Shown here piece after piece: positions 1 to 12,237 of a stretch of 64,000 bases of DNA (within the stretch, counting starts at the first letter, position 1; each line of letters starts with the position of its first letter). The notes beneath the pieces were generated by a model that searched no databases, was not told the DNA's origin, and saw only the letters and a list, made by a program, of their open reading frames with translations. Origin of the DNA: Chamaecrista fasciculata (lineage: Eukaryota; Streptophyta; Magnoliopsida; Fabales; Fabaceae); assembly GCA_003254925.1 (NCBI GenBank), contig QANZ01029362.1, forward strand, positions 55,504 to 119,503. The letters run 5' to 3'. The translations under genes were made by a program, and so were the position numbers.

Positions 1-1048
1 TGCCACCTGAAAAACCAAGAAACTTACTCCTCATTATAGTTGGTTGTATCGAATAAAGGTGAAGCCACCCATCCCGTTCATTGGATGTACCATTCTTCAA
101 CCATATATTTAACGCACCCCCAATACTGTCTCTTATATTACTGGATGCTGCTGCAAGACGATTGTCCATAACTGAAATATGCCATTGCATAGTAAACCAC
201 CATTCAGGAAGTCGAATTGTATGGAAACTATTAGTTTTAGAGTTGAAGCATAGAATATTTTGACCAAATGCTCGATCAATGTTAGATAAATCTGCAAGCC
301 AGTATATTGATCCATCCAAATGAACGTTCTTTGTGTACAACAACCCTACATCATAGACAGTCAACACAGGTAGTGACCACTGCATGCTAGATGTTGTGAA
401 CTTTGACATCCAGGTTTCGTGAAGCCTCAGATTATTTCTCCATAATATAATTATCGAATAATCTTTTGACTCCGAGTTGAAAGCAAACCCAGCGCTGTAT
501 AAATCTGTCAAGTTTCGAAAATTTTTATTCCACACTGCCATAAAATATTTCAGATACAGAAATAACAATATATACACGTGCAGAAAAATAATACATTTAC
601 TCATCAATGGTGTCTGGGGCATGACCGTAATGTTCTGACCTGTAGACGGATTGCAAATGTAAAATATACGCACATTTGTTTGGGAAATGTGTTGCATGCA
701 AATAAGTCCGTCTATTGTACCGACTAAATCAAAACGGTGTACGTCTGGCAATATGGGATGTGGCTTTATGAGGATCAATTCTTCCTCGGCGATGTAACTC
801 CTTGACATGGTATAGAACGCCTTAGACCTCCAGAAGTCTGCCCCGATTTTGCATACCAGAAAATGACGTTGACGCCTAAGCTTCGATTCTTTGTTGTGCT
901 CTTTAACAAATTCATCGTCCATTATGCTATCATACCAGTTTTTTGAGACCAGTCTCATCTGAAAAATAGATGCAGGGTCAATCAAAAACATAATGTTCAT
1001 CATTATATATGAAGAAAGACCACGGTTATTATCAAAAAGAATCTCCAT
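1..1048 (-). CDS. F-box-associated protein, gene 1 of tandem cluster (3' end beyond window)
   Basis: Likely substrate adaptor of an SCF ubiquitin ligase, by family. Exon 1 runs 1048-601, starting MEILFDNNRGL, which matches the starts of the next two genes. Exon 2 starts near 505 and stays open to the window edge, so the C-terminus is missing. The first 50 residues hold a degenerate F-box ending in RLVSKNWYDSI. Later motifs are VGTIDGLICM and CNPSTGQN, and exon 2 begins with a GFAF..D..I..LWR block. The intron is phase 1 with donor GTAAAT; the exact acceptor (505 or about 535) is inferred. The same two-exon plan recurs in four more genes downstream on the same strand, so this is a tandem family. 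The target substrate cannot be predicted. Confidence 0.75.
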   Translation of the reverse strand, partial: MEILFDNNRGLSSYIMMNIMFLIDPASIFQMRLVSKNWYDSIMDDEFVKEHNKESKLRRQRHFLVCKIGADFWRSKAFYTMSRSYIAEEELILIKPHPILPDVHRFDLVGTIDGLICMQHISQTNVRIFYICNPSTGQNITVMPQTPLMSKCIIFLHVYILLFLYLKYFMAVWNKNFRNLTDLYSAGFAFNSESKDYSIIILWRNNLRLHETWMSKFTTSSMQWSLPVLTVYDVGLLYTKNVHLDGSIYWLADLSNIDRAFGQNILCFNSKTNSFHTIRLPEWWFTMQWHISVMDNRLAAASSNIRDSIGGALNIWLKNGTSNERDGWLHLYSIQPTIMRSKFLGFSGG

Positions 1049-1975
1049 GGTGTAGATACAGATGTATTGGTACTAATCTGCTATATCTCCAAGACTACGA
1101 ACTCATATAAATGTCAACTATCAATTACTAATAATGTATACTTTATACCAAATAATGGATTATAATCACGCCATTATAATTATATCACATATTACGCAGC
1201 AATTGACGATTACATCGTTCACCAAACTATAAAATGTCAACGCTTGTATTAATACAAATTTCAATAAGGTATAAATGTGAAACGATTTTTTTACAATGTA
1301 ATTGAGAAAGAATATTGTCAATAAACGCACATTATGAAAAATGCCTTATTATATACAATTTAATTCTAACTTATAATTTAAACATAATCACTAAACGCAC
1401 ATTATTCTGTTCTTCTACACCTTGGATTATATAATTATGCCATTACGCATTTTCTACGTCGTTCTTATTGATCCGACAAATAACTACTTTATAAAAACGT
1501 AATATCTTACACTATCCAAGCACTTGACCTTCGATTAAGATTTAATATCAATACTTTAGTTTCTTAATATTTATCTATCATCAATTTTGACCTTCAATGA
1601 AAAAATCTATAACGTGTCTTTAATTTATAGACTAACAATTCAGGAAATACTATCATGATTATACATTGACGGCACTTAATTAAAAATATCAGTCTGTGTC
1701 TAAGCATGTCTAAGCCTCCTGTGAAATATAAAAACTTTATAAAATGTATCTCGAAATAAATCCCAATAATGCATTTGTAAAACATGTCATAGTCTATTGA
1801 CAATATAACAATATACTCATAATAAACAAATGGCAATATATCTCAAATTATACGAAAACAACGTACACATAATCAATATGTAGCAATGGATTTATGAATT
1901 ACACAACATTTGCATATAACAATAACAAACTGAAACATATATCGTAGTCATCTAAGTACCACTATGATTTGTGAT
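1049..1975. other. Intergenic, AT-rich
   Basis: This is the upstream region of the first F-box gene and the downstream region of the second. It is AT-rich with many short runs and no convincing coding or repeat structure. Confidence 0.6.
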
Positions 1976-3205
1976 CTACAACTTCGTCAAAGTCTCCACA
2001 AACTCAACGAAGTTATCTATGCCGAAGTCGTGTGTCATAAATGGAGTCATCAACTTGACGTTTACATTGCCAGCACTATCCATATAATAGATCCTACGAC
2101 TGTACCTATAGTTTCGATTGTTCCTCATTAGCACACATGCGGCAAATAAAAACCTCTGGTTTGAGAACCCAAGATACTGTGAATCGGAAATTATAGGTGT
2201 CTCCGTATAGTGCAAATCCCAACGACAACTCGTCGTTGATTTTTCGTTGTAAAACCATATTTTGAATGTTCTCCATAAACCACCTACCCTAAAACATGTA
2301 GCTACAGACAACTGGTTATTGAAGACAGCAAATTTGAAAGTCAGATTCGGATGGTGTACAGGGAGGTCAATCCCGTAGAGTCTATTTTCAACCTTATTAA
2401 AACAAATGATTCTATTACCGATATCACCGCTTTCATATGAACCATTTGACTGCCAGAATAGTTTACCATTCAAATGGTAACTCTGTGTGTGCCATGTACC
2501 GATGTCATACTCAGATATCAACGTCTTAGACCACTGCATCTCGTTGGTCGAGAATATGCTATAATGAGACTCATCATCGCAGTATCGAGACTTCCAAAAT
2601 ACAACCAGAAAATATGTGTTTGAACACACATCGAGTGCAAAACCATGTCTGATGACGTCTGCACATTAAAAATTAATACGTAAATGATGTCAGTATAGTT
2701 ATCTGTTTGTAATACGAAATATACATGTCATCCACAGTAACTTACATTCATTAGATATAGTTATAGGCATCTTGGTGTGATAGTTCTGACCCGTAACGGG
2801 GTTACATATGACAAATGCACGTTGTCGTGTCCCATTAGAATATTCCAGGCAGATTAAACCATCAGTGGTACCAACCAATTCAATCACGCATTCTGGTGGA
2901 AAGTGGTTATGAATAGAAAGTAAACACCACTTTTCTTCCTCAACGTACTTGGTTGATTGAGTGAAGAATAGGCTGTATATAGGAGAAACTGGGTCAGGAA
3001 CTACTTTACACGTCACAAGGTGCTTCACACGACGACAGGATGATACTTTCGTGTGAAGTGTGATAAAATTCTTATCGTTAATGCTAGCATACCAATTTTT
3101 GGACACAGTACGCAACCCGTAAAGATCAACTGCCTCAACCAATGACATGATCTCCATCATAATTTCATCAGGGAATCCACAACCATTTTCAAACAATGTT
3201 TGCAT
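1976..3205 (-). CDS. F-box-associated protein, gene 2 of cluster, 380 aa
   Basis: Predicted SCF adaptor, by family. Exon 1 is 3205-2746 and exon 2 is 2658-1976, joined by a phase-1 intron (GTAAGT donor, GCAG acceptor), giving 380 residues. I chose the ATG at 3205 because MQTLFENGCGFPDEIM aligns with the starts of its neighbours; an in-frame ATG at 3316 would add 37 unrelated residues. The F-box region covers about residues 10-50 (LRTVSKNWYASIND). Then come VGTTDGLICL, CNPVTGQN and, after the intron, VIRHGFALD and LVVFWK. Exon 2 is 683 nt, the same as in gene 3. No frameshift or stop was seen. Confidence 0.8.
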
Positions 3206-4171
3206 ATCGCCTAACAAATAACAATGTATATTTGTCTTAACAACTTGACAGATAAAATGCGTGAAAATGCTGCTTAATTTATACAACGATCCTAAACTGT
3301 GAGTGATTTCTGTCAAAGCCCCATATAAAATTAATGATTTCTATCAAAACGTATGGGAACAAATCACCTGCAATTGGTAATTCCGGAAATCTATGAATAA
3401 AAAATCATTTACAGAGTTTTTGGAAAATCGTTTGATTACAAATGATTACAAAATGGTTACAACATCCCTATAATAAATATATATTGGTTACATTTTAATT
3501 AATAATTTAAATTAATGTTCAAACTAAATTACTGATTTGTGCCTAACGCTTTACTTTATGTAAATTAAAACTTCCTAGAGCATAATGACTTACGAAATTA
3601 AAATCTGATTGAAGGGATATTAAATAGTTGACCACAACCTATCCATAAAACTGGAAAACAAAATTATATTACATTTTTTTATGCGGTAAATAGGTATGCG
3701 ATGACATTTTAAAAAGGCATTTACCTGTGATATCATTAAATGCAAATAATAATTATCCTACTTGTATGCGTCGATTGATTCATAATGAAAAGAAATATGT
3801 TAATGAATTAAAAATTAAATATGAACTATCTTAATTTTATATGCAGATATGTGTTTACTTTGATTAAATTGTATTAGAGTAGACAACCTCATTATGAAAT
3901 ATGAAAAATTCTATATATAATCTACTACATCTATATGTATCGCCATATAAATTAATCATCACTATTCAAAACAATTCCCTCCAAACAATTAAAGTTAGGT
4001 ATTCGTATTTTTGTTCTTAGGAGTCGTGGTTAAATATGGGAAAAATTAGACTTGGTAATTCACCCAATAAAATGCTGATTGACCGCTATATGGATAAACT
4101 TTCAAACCTGCCTATATTCTTAAATTAAAAAATACATTAAGCTGTAAACAGTGAAAGTAACATAAGAGAAA
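3206..4171. other. Intergenic, AT-rich
   Basis: Spacer between the second and third F-box genes, including the presumed promoter of gene 2. No coding, RNA or mobile element was recognised. Confidence 0.55.
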
Positions 4172-5386
4172 CTAAAATTTAGTTAATGAAGGATAAAACT
4201 CAACAAAATTTTCCACCAAAAAATCATAGGGAAGGAATGATGTGATCTTCTTCGTACATTCCATCTGCGAACCGACACAGTATCCAACATTACAACCAAA
4301 TTCATAGTCGCGACCTTGGAGTTTGAAAGTCTTCGATGAAAATATCAATCTTCCATCTGAATATCCAATATATTGACTCCCACTACAAATACGATCTTCT
4401 GGGAATTGCTTAACCCAATCATCTATGTAATTAACATTATCATTCTTAGTCCATACCTCATATTCTCTCTTAAGCGAGCTTATCTGTACACCTGATGTAA
4501 CCGCTATACATCCGTTAAGAACAGATAGGTACCAAGTACCAGAATTTGAGCAATGTGGGAGTTTAATACTGTAAAATTTGTTCTCTATGCAGTTGTAACA
4601 TACGATGTGGTTAACATCTTCCACAATTGAATATGATGAGTGTGATAGCCAATATAAACAACCATCCAGCTGCACGCTTTTAGGAAAGAATAATCCAACG
4701 TCGTACCAACACATCGATGGATTAGACCATTGCATGTCAAGCGTAGAAAAGGTTGTAATCCATGATTCCTTGGAATTATCGTCATTCTTCCACAATACAC
4801 TAACATAAAAAGAGTTGGAATCGCGATTAACTGCAAATCCATACCTGATCAAACCTGCGTTAAGCAAAGCATTTTGTAACATCTTATTAATAGATAATAA
4901 AACATTTTTTTTTTTTTGTCATAAAAACTTACAGTGCCGTGGTGTCATTATATGTGAGTTTATTATCATATGCTGACCAGTTGCAGGATTAAATAGATAG
5001 AATAATCGTACGTTGTTGTCAGATGCATAGTGCAAGCAAAGTATCCCATCAATTGAACCCACAAAATCAAATTTGTGGAATGGCCCAAATTCGGGATGTG
5101 GAGCTAAATGACACCATTCTTCCTCCACAATGTATTTCTTCGATATTGTAAACATTATCTTAAATGAATTGTACCCAGGAACTATTTTACATGACATGAT
5201 ATGTCGTGCCCGGCGGGCTTTAGAAATCTTGTTGTGCTCTTTTATAAATTCTTTGTCATTGATACTGACATGCCAATTCTTAGACACAAGTCGCATCCCA
5301 AAAATATCTGCAGCTTCAATTGACGATAAAATTATGAACATGACATCATATGGAATACCCCGTTGATTGTGAAATAGTTTCTCCAT
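4172..5386 (-). CDS. F-box-associated protein, gene 3 of cluster, 378 aa
   Basis: Predicted SCF adaptor. Exon 1 is 5386-4933 (454 nt) and exon 2 is 4854-4172 (683 nt), with a phase-1 intron of 79 bp bounded by GTAAGT and CGCAG, giving 378 residues. The start MEKLFHNQRGIPYDVM parallels genes 1 and 2. Visible motifs are an F-box-like segment ending MRLVSKNWHVSIND, VGSIDGILCL, NPATGQH, then LIRYGFAVN and VSVLWK after the intron, and a C-terminal FVEFYPSLTKF that matches FVEFVETLTKL of gene 2. That shared tail shows recent tandem duplication of genes 2 and 3. Intact. Confidence 0.8.
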
Positions 5387-7447
5387 ATTATCACCGTGTT
5401 TAGGGATCCGTTATACCTGCGAGATGACCACACCGACCAATATATACTACGATATTATACTTCATACATAGTTAAACTAAAGAATGGTACTTTTAAAAAA
5501 ACGAAATTAGAGAAAAAATACCTAATCACCTTATATATTGTATCAACTGGGGATGTATAAACTTCACAAATAGGTACTGTTGTTCAGTGTGAACATGAAC
5601 ATCACAATCGTTTTAAACAGGAAAATAACCAATAAATGCCATGACAACCCACGAAAAATAAGGTCACTATTATAGGCGAGGATTATGTCCAAATAATTAT
5701 CAATTACTGTTGTATGATACATAATTAGGACCAACTCATTGTCACAACGACGTGGAATCTATTCATCAATTCAAACAACCTTGCTTAATCCACGATCAGT
5801 ATTCGATCCTATGTGCTTAAATCCCGTGCGGCATTCAATTTGACAAGGTTAATTTGTGTTCATTCTCCCGTATGCAAACATTTAATTAAAAGAAAAATGA
5901 ATGCTTACCACCTATTTTACTTTTACAAAACTTCGACAAAAAGTATTCAATCGATACTGACAATATATTTGCAGCTTTTACCGACTTACTACCTATACAA
6001 CCAGTTTCATATCTCAATAGTGTGCAAATACATACATATATGACATGTTTAAAACAAACTTGGAACATTAACATTAGGCTGATAACTGTTGAACAAAATA
6101 CTCATATCTATTGATAATAGTATCTATCGATACAACAACACACCATAAATACAAACTATTCGTGTATATAGTAAAATCATCAATTGACCGAACCTAAATG
6201 TCATCAGGGATACAGTCTTCAACGTTATCAATGTCGTTAAATAAAGTTAGCAGTTTTACTTTTGATAATATGAAACTGAATCAATGCATGTTGACTACAT
6301 ATAGTTAACATAAAATGTAACTAAAAGAGTAAATGTCATGACTGTATTTACTGAGATTCATTACTATTAATTTGATTTAACAATTGCTTAATCAACAATT
6401 AAAATTCTTTTCAACAACACTGATGGATTGTTCAAATGACAATCCAATACTGACAATTATGGATGTGATGATTATGTATTTAGTGATTAGTAAGTTAGCA
6501 ATAATATACGACTATGTTTGGCCATACTATATTTGAGACTATGTTTGACAGTTCAATAATAGACGATTGTGTTTATTGAATTATGAATAATAGATGATTA
6601 CGTATTTCCTTCCACACTTTTTTTACAATTGATCTACAAACAATCAGAATGTGTTTGGCCAAACAAAAAAAAAAGAACCATTACAAACATTGGATAAGTA
6701 CTTGTTAATTAGTTATTTCGGATGACCTCTAAACTATTTTATTAGAGATCGCGTGATGACATTCAACCTTATGTTTTGTTAAAAGATTTCGAATTGGATG
6801 TGGACATAAACAATTTGAATTGTGTCGAGTAGATAATTGAAATCCTGTTTTATTACCTTGCCTGCATATAATACAAATGGCTCCATACCTTCATGATCAT
6901 CATACATTTAAACATTCCACGAAAAAATAATCTCCAATAACACGGTTCTATCACTCTTTGAGCGGCAGTTTTCCAAAGATGAACCCATACAAATTATCTA
7001 CAAATAATCAGACTATGTTTGGCGAGAAAAAAAAACGAACCATTAAAAACATTGGATAAATACTTGTTAATTAGTTATTTCGAATGACCTTAAAACTATC
7101 TAATTTGAGATTCCGTGATCACATTCCCCATTATGTATTGTTAAAAGGGTTCGAATTGGATGTGCACATAAACAATGTGAATTGCGTCAGTCAGAAACTT
7201 GAAACATTGATATAGGACAATTATAAACATAGTATGAAACATTAACTGTAATTAAGATACAAATAACCGAAGAAAAAAAAACCATACATATACCAAATTC
7301 ATCACTTAAACGCTACATCTCTTGCATGAAACATTCAACAACCTAAAACATCCAAAATATCTGATACAGTTTTACAATCAGTAGGTCCAAAAACTAACAA
7401 CAGAGTCACAACAAAATATTGTCCACAACCTATGCAAGAAATCGCGA
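5387..7447. other. Intergenic with a 200-bp direct duplication
   Basis: A 2-kb gene-free stretch upstream of gene 3. Apart from the duplication listed separately at 6626-7192 it holds only AT-rich sequence. Confidence 0.55.
6626..7192. repeat. Direct repeat pair, about 205 bp each
   Basis: A block at about 6626-6832 recurs at about 6990-7192, offset about 364 bp. Shared landmarks include TCTACAAA.AATCAG, ACATTGGATAA.TACTTG, TTAGTTATTTCG.ATGACCT and TTCGAATTGGATGTG.ACAT. Similarity is clear but has many substitutions, so it is an old local duplication. No terminal inverted repeats were seen. Confidence 0.75.
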
Positions 7448-8702
7448 TTAGAACATATAAAGAGTGTGATAATGCTCAGCCACATAGTTAATATAGAAAC
7501 GCCTAGGAGAACTTCCATCTATCCTCCTGACCAACACAAAATCTCCCCCAAATAGACAAAGCATATCACGCTTACTGCCACGTCCTATGCAATATTCAGG
7601 TGCACAGAATAAAATACTTCCTATAGATCCGACAAAATTATAAACTTCTGGTACATAGTTATACTTCTCCAAAAGTACCATATCAGATCTTGGACTAAGT
7701 TCATTTCCACTAATCCATAAACGCAGAAAAGTTGAATTCAGTTCAATATCAGGAACCCTATTTATAGCAGCAATCTTATCATCGACAATTATTATGTCTT
7801 CAAGAGTGCCATCATGAGGAAATGACAACAGCTCTCTACTTATCAGATTAGAATTAGTGTCATAACATAATGTATAATATCCCTCAATACCGTCATATTC
7901 CATACCCATGCCATGACCCAGCCAAAAAAACTTCCCATTTCTATAAATGCTACGACTCTTAAGACTCTCTATACCATGAGGAAAAACCATTGGTTGTGAC
8001 CATACCTTAGTAGTGGATGTCATATATGACAAACACGAGTGAGAAAAAACATAGTCACGTATAACTTCCCACACAACAACAACTGAGAAACAGTAGTGTA
8101 CCTCATCATATGCAAATCCATAAGCCGCTGTCCCACACACTATACAAAATATATTAACAAACGACAATACAAAAACATTTTGTCATAACACATATATAAT
8201 TGAAATAAATATATTGAGTAAATCAGTATATGCATAATCCAAAATTACCTTGCGAGTTCCTTCGAGCGGGAGAAATAGATTGATACATCTGCCCAGTAAG
8301 TGGATTTGCCATAACAAACACACACCTGTTTTGCTGATCCCACCTTTGCAAACAAAGAACACCTCTGACAGACCCCACTAATTCATAATCATGCTTAGGA
8401 CCAATTTCAGGGTGTGGTATTAAAGTGGTTTGCAAAGGATAATCCTGCAACTCTTGTGAAATCAGTATAAGTGTTTTATCATTTTTTATGTTCATTGGAG
8501 ATTCACCTTGGATGATAATCTCTCTTTCAGCCTTGGGGCCAAACCTAGTGTAGTAGTCTATAAATTCACTACTGCGAATGCTCTCATACCAATTTTTAGA
8601 CACCAAACTCAGGCTAACAACCTCTAAACAATCTAAGTATGACAGAATCATAAACCAGATCAAATTGGGATATCCATCCTCAGTATCAAATAGCAAAGCC
8701 AT
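7448..8702 (-). CDS. F-box-associated protein, gene 4 of cluster, about 381 aa
   Basis: Predicted SCF adaptor. Exon 1 is 8702-8249 (454 nt, phase-1 end, donor GTAATT) and exon 2 probably 8139-7448, giving 381 residues; an alternative acceptor at about 8126 would remove four. A good 5'UTR intron (donor CG|GTAAG at 8894, acceptor TTTAG at 8731) makes the upstream ATG at 8738 intronic and supports MALLFDTEDGYP at 8702. F-box region: LIWFMILSYLDCLEVVSLSLVSKNWYESI. Further motifs are VGSVRGVLCL, NPLTGQMY and YGFAYDE. It is nearer to gene 6 (NPLTGQM) than to genes 1-3, so the cluster has two subgroups. Confidence 0.77.
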
Positions 8703-8923
8703 ACCGAAATCAACGTCCACAGATAAAAACCTAAACAAAAAAATATAAAATATAACTCAATGATCGATTTCACGAACAACCATATAACAGAACTAAACGA
8801 ATAATAAATAGAACTATATAACACACATGTTTCATGAATTTGGAGTGGTACGACGAATATTAACCATCAGAATATTATAACAGAACAAACTTACCGACGA
8901 TAGACGAATAGCACCGGAATTTG

Positions 8924-9007
8924 TGAAGGAAGCGAATAAGTGTATAAACCCTAACTCTGCAACACAGCTAAACTGAAGGAAGCGAATAAGCGTATAAACC
9001 CTAACTC
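8924..9007. repeat. Two 34-bp direct repeats with telobox-like AAACCCTAA
   Basis: The block 8924-8957 recurs at 8974-9007 with one change (TGAAGGAAGCGAATAAG then GTATAAACCCTAACTC). Each copy holds AAACCCTAA, which read on the minus strand is the plant telobox TTAGGGTTT. They lie just upstream of the 5'UTR intron of F-box gene 4, so they may be promoter elements of that gene. Confidence 0.6.
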
Positions 9008-9194
9008 GTCTCTTTTGTATTTGTTCGTAAATGGGCTTTTTAAAACAGGCCGTGAATATATTTATTCAGTTGCCAAAAAAAACATCAGTTGGCTATCAAT
9101 ATATCAGGGTTTTCGGAAAAAAAAAAAATTAACAACGCTTTAAATTATACCAACATTAGAAAATACCTATGAAACTAATAAATTGATTCGACTA

Positions 9195-9528
9195 CAGATA
9201 CAAATTAATTTGAATTGCCTAGTTACCAAAAAGAATTGTTTCAATTGTATATACAGTCTTCTAATTTTCATTCCATATCAAACATATTTGGTAATTAATG
9301 GGAAATCATTATAAATATTTTTTTGCGCCTTTACCATATTTTAATATTACAATCTAAACACAGATACAAATTAATTTGAATTGCCTAGACTTTAAAAAAA
9401 ATTGTTTCAATTGTATATACAGTCATCTAATTTTCATGTCATATCGAAAATCTTTGTTAACAAAACGTAATCCATTATAAATATTTTTTTTTCGTATACC
9501 ATATTTTAATATTAAAATTTAAAAACAT
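9195..9528. repeat. Tandem duplication, about 166-bp unit
   Basis: The block at about 9195-9360 is followed directly by a diverged copy at 9361-9528. Both start with CAGATACAAATTAATTTGAA and share TTGTTTCAATTGTATATACA and ACCATATTTTAATATTA. No gene content. Confidence 0.75.
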
Positions 9529-10507
9529 AAAGATTTACCAATCAGATTAAATACACAAAACTCCATTTAAAATTGTCGACTCGATATGAACAATCATATA
9601 ATACAGAATGCGTGTGATCAATTAATTAATGTGCTGTAACCATCAATATGGAATGAAATAAATGTAGTCAAATGTCCATTCTTTATATGAATTATGTAAT
9701 TAATTTCCTTATAAATATCAATAATATGTTCTGCGGTAATTATTCTTGTATAAACAACATAATGGAATAAAGAATTAAAATGTCTAATAATGAATTTAAA
9801 TTATGCTTACCGTGATTGAATAGAGACAAACAACTATGTGTCTGTTAGTTACCGTGATTAAATTATGCTTACCGTGATTGAATAAAGACAAACAACATAA
9901 ATTATGCTTAACGTGATTTATTGTAAATTGTGAAACTGAATCACAAATTACGGCTTAACCTTATGCATTCGTTTGTTTATGCGAAATAATTGCAATGTGT
10001 GTCTATGTTGACAGCATGTTTCCACTGTATCTGAATTAAATAAAACTTCATAATTAAAAACAAATAGAAGAATGACTAAATAACTAATACAGGAATTCTC
10101 CTGCAAATACACATTAACTTTAATTACCTAAAAAGTAAAATAATGTTTATGACATGAGGATAGTTGAACTATAAAACAATTTCGCATAAGAATTAAAAAT
10201 TCATCCCAGTTGCATAAAATCCATCCGAAAATTCATCCACCATTCATCCACCAATCTATTACAAATCCATCACCATTACATATCATGCAGATTTAGTATT
10301 ATCCGAGACATAACATATCTAACCTGAAAAACTAAATAAAGAACTGATGGAAGAATAGATATGTACTTTGCTAATTAATCCAACAGCATATATTATATGT
10401 ACTTAAACATAGAATTCGACAATATTCAACATATTACAACTTGGTATTAAAATAAAAGAAAAAAAATCAAATCGCTAAACAGAGTATACTAAACTAAAAA
10501 TACATAT
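9529..10507. other. Intergenic, AT-rich
   Basis: Spacer upstream of F-box gene 4 and downstream of the single-exon F-box gene. Around 9800-9930 a short motif (AAATTATGCTTA.CGTGATT) recurs three times. Otherwise nothing is recognised. Confidence 0.55.
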
Positions 10508-11359
10508 TCATCCCCATCTCAACCTATCAAAGTCCAGTGGTTGATGTCTCCATCCTAAACTCCCCCATTTACTATGGCGCCTCTCAATTATGTTATGAAA
10601 AAATCCGAACTCATGATCAATCCGACACCTTAAGCAATCATTCGGCAAGTTGAGGTCGTCTTCCTCGTCAATGAAAAACCATCTTCCATCAGCAGGCCTC
10701 CAGTGATTTTTGCACTTCCTACCAATGCATAGTGTGTTTCTAGATTCAACGGCAGGGTTGGTTATAAAAGTCTTATTACAAAAAAATGCCCAAATGGCTT
10801 TCCTACATTCAACGACACATTTTTCGTTCCGCAGAAATTGGAATAATTCAAGGCAGTCTGTATATTGTAGTTTACTTAGCATATCAAATGTGAATGTATA
10901 TATACCGGATAAATGAATAAGGCAAATAGCATATATAGCAGGACGGTGCCCTTCTTCTGCAGAACGGATTATCAGATTGGTCTCCGCAACTCCAGTGTGT
11001 AGATATTTGAAGAAGAGAAACATACCCTTGCGGAACATCGCATCTGGATTTCCATTACGTACACAGAGATTGAAAAATGTTTCCTTTTCCTCAGACATGG
11101 GGTCCCATTGATCAAGCGTAAATTTGTTCATATCAACTGACCTCAAAACTGTACTGTCGCGGCAGAGGAAACGGCATTTGACACATGTCTTACATAGGTT
11201 GACTAAATCTTCAACATCAACCGACCCAACATACTTAGCAATGTACATAAGAAGTTCCTCTGGCAATTGAATCAACCTCGATGGCTCAGAAGAAGACGAT
11301 GATGATGTTATCTTAGCACACTTCTTCATCGGTTCCATTCTGTGAAGTGAAAATGACAT
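10508..11359 (-). CDS. Single-exon F-box protein of a second family (At1g67623/At2g35280-like)
   Basis: Intronless frame of 283 residues, different from the two-exon family on both sides. After a Ser-rich linker (about residues 19-25) comes a canonical F-box start, LIQLPEELLMYIAKYVGSVDVEDLVNLCKTCVKCRFLC. The middle has Sel1-like helical character (NGNPDAMFRKGMFLFF...AEEGHRPAIYAICLI). The C-terminus carries paired cysteines (CIGRKC, CLRC) before RIDHEFGFFHNI. This layout is typical of the plant F-box family named after At2g35280; the assignment is from memory of the family. An alternative start is the methionine at 11338. It probably acts as an SCF adaptor, substrate unknown. Confidence 0.75.
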   Translation of the reverse strand: MSFSLHRMEPMKKCAKITSSSSSSEPSRLIQLPEELLMYIAKYVGSVDVEDLVNLCKTCVKCRFLCRDSTVLRSVDMNKFTLDQWDPMSEEKETFFNLCVRNGNPDAMFRKGMFLFFKYLHTGVAETNLIIRSAEEGHRPAIYAICLIHLSGIYTFTFDMLSKLQYTDCLELFQFLRNEKCVVECRKAIWAFFCNKTFITNPAVESRNTLCIGRKCKNHWRPADGRWFFIDEEDDLNLPNDCLRCRIDHEFGFFHNIIERRHSKWGSLGWRHQPLDFDRLRWG

Positions 11360-12237
11360 TCGTTGATAACAGAACTTTGCAACTTTTTAACATTAATATA
11401 TAGACCTGAATCGTCATGCGCCACATGAATCAACGTGTTTCTATCCTCACACCGTCGCGAACATAAAGACTCATAACTTACCTTCGATACATGAAAGGTC
11501 ACATCGATCGTTTATTAATTGACTGTTTTAGCGAATATTTAATGAACATATTTTGTTTAAATGTGATAATCACTATAATATTGATATTGGTCCACTTACA
11601 TTTTAAATTATAAGCCCAAAAACAGATATTGGTACATATCTATTTTTTGGCCCAATGTTGGTAAAATATGCACCATTCACACTTCTGTTAAAATACATAT
11701 TTAACATAAAATCAATTTGCAAGCCCTATTGATGATGCACCCATGACGATTGATTATTGCAACGAATATATTTGCTATAAAATGAATATTAAAAAGTCCA
11801 TCTATTATTTATCCATTATGCTATTTTCATCTAAACTTCATTCGTTACATGTGATTATTGCACACAAACCAAATGAAGTATACTTTTTTCAAAATAAAAA
11901 ACACAATTGGTTATATATTCCTGTTAATGCACCCATACGGATTTCATTTGTTATTGTAATTTGTACAAAGTAGTCATTTTATTGTTTCAAAATTGGGTAA
12001 TATGTATATATTCTTTAACAACCTAAATCTTCGTAAAAACCATTCTTGTCGAACTTATACATATTAAATATTATAAGCCTCCAAAATATAAAAATTAAAA
12101 AACTTTTAAATATCAATTATAATTACGAACAAAAGCATAATTCATAAATCTATTGATAAAAATTGGTACGTAACAATATCCAACACATTGACAAAAATCA
12201 TAACTACTTGATGCACGATGCACATTTGATCATAGAC
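11360..12237. other. Intergenic, AT-rich
   Basis: Presumed promoter of the single-exon F-box gene and the 3' flank of the next gene. Small open frames are short and not conserved-looking. Confidence 0.5.

Noticed and set aside
9066..9093. A8 run between two CAGTTG copies
   Set aside because: Flanking repeat is only 6-7 bp; does not meet the standard used for the micro-insertions.
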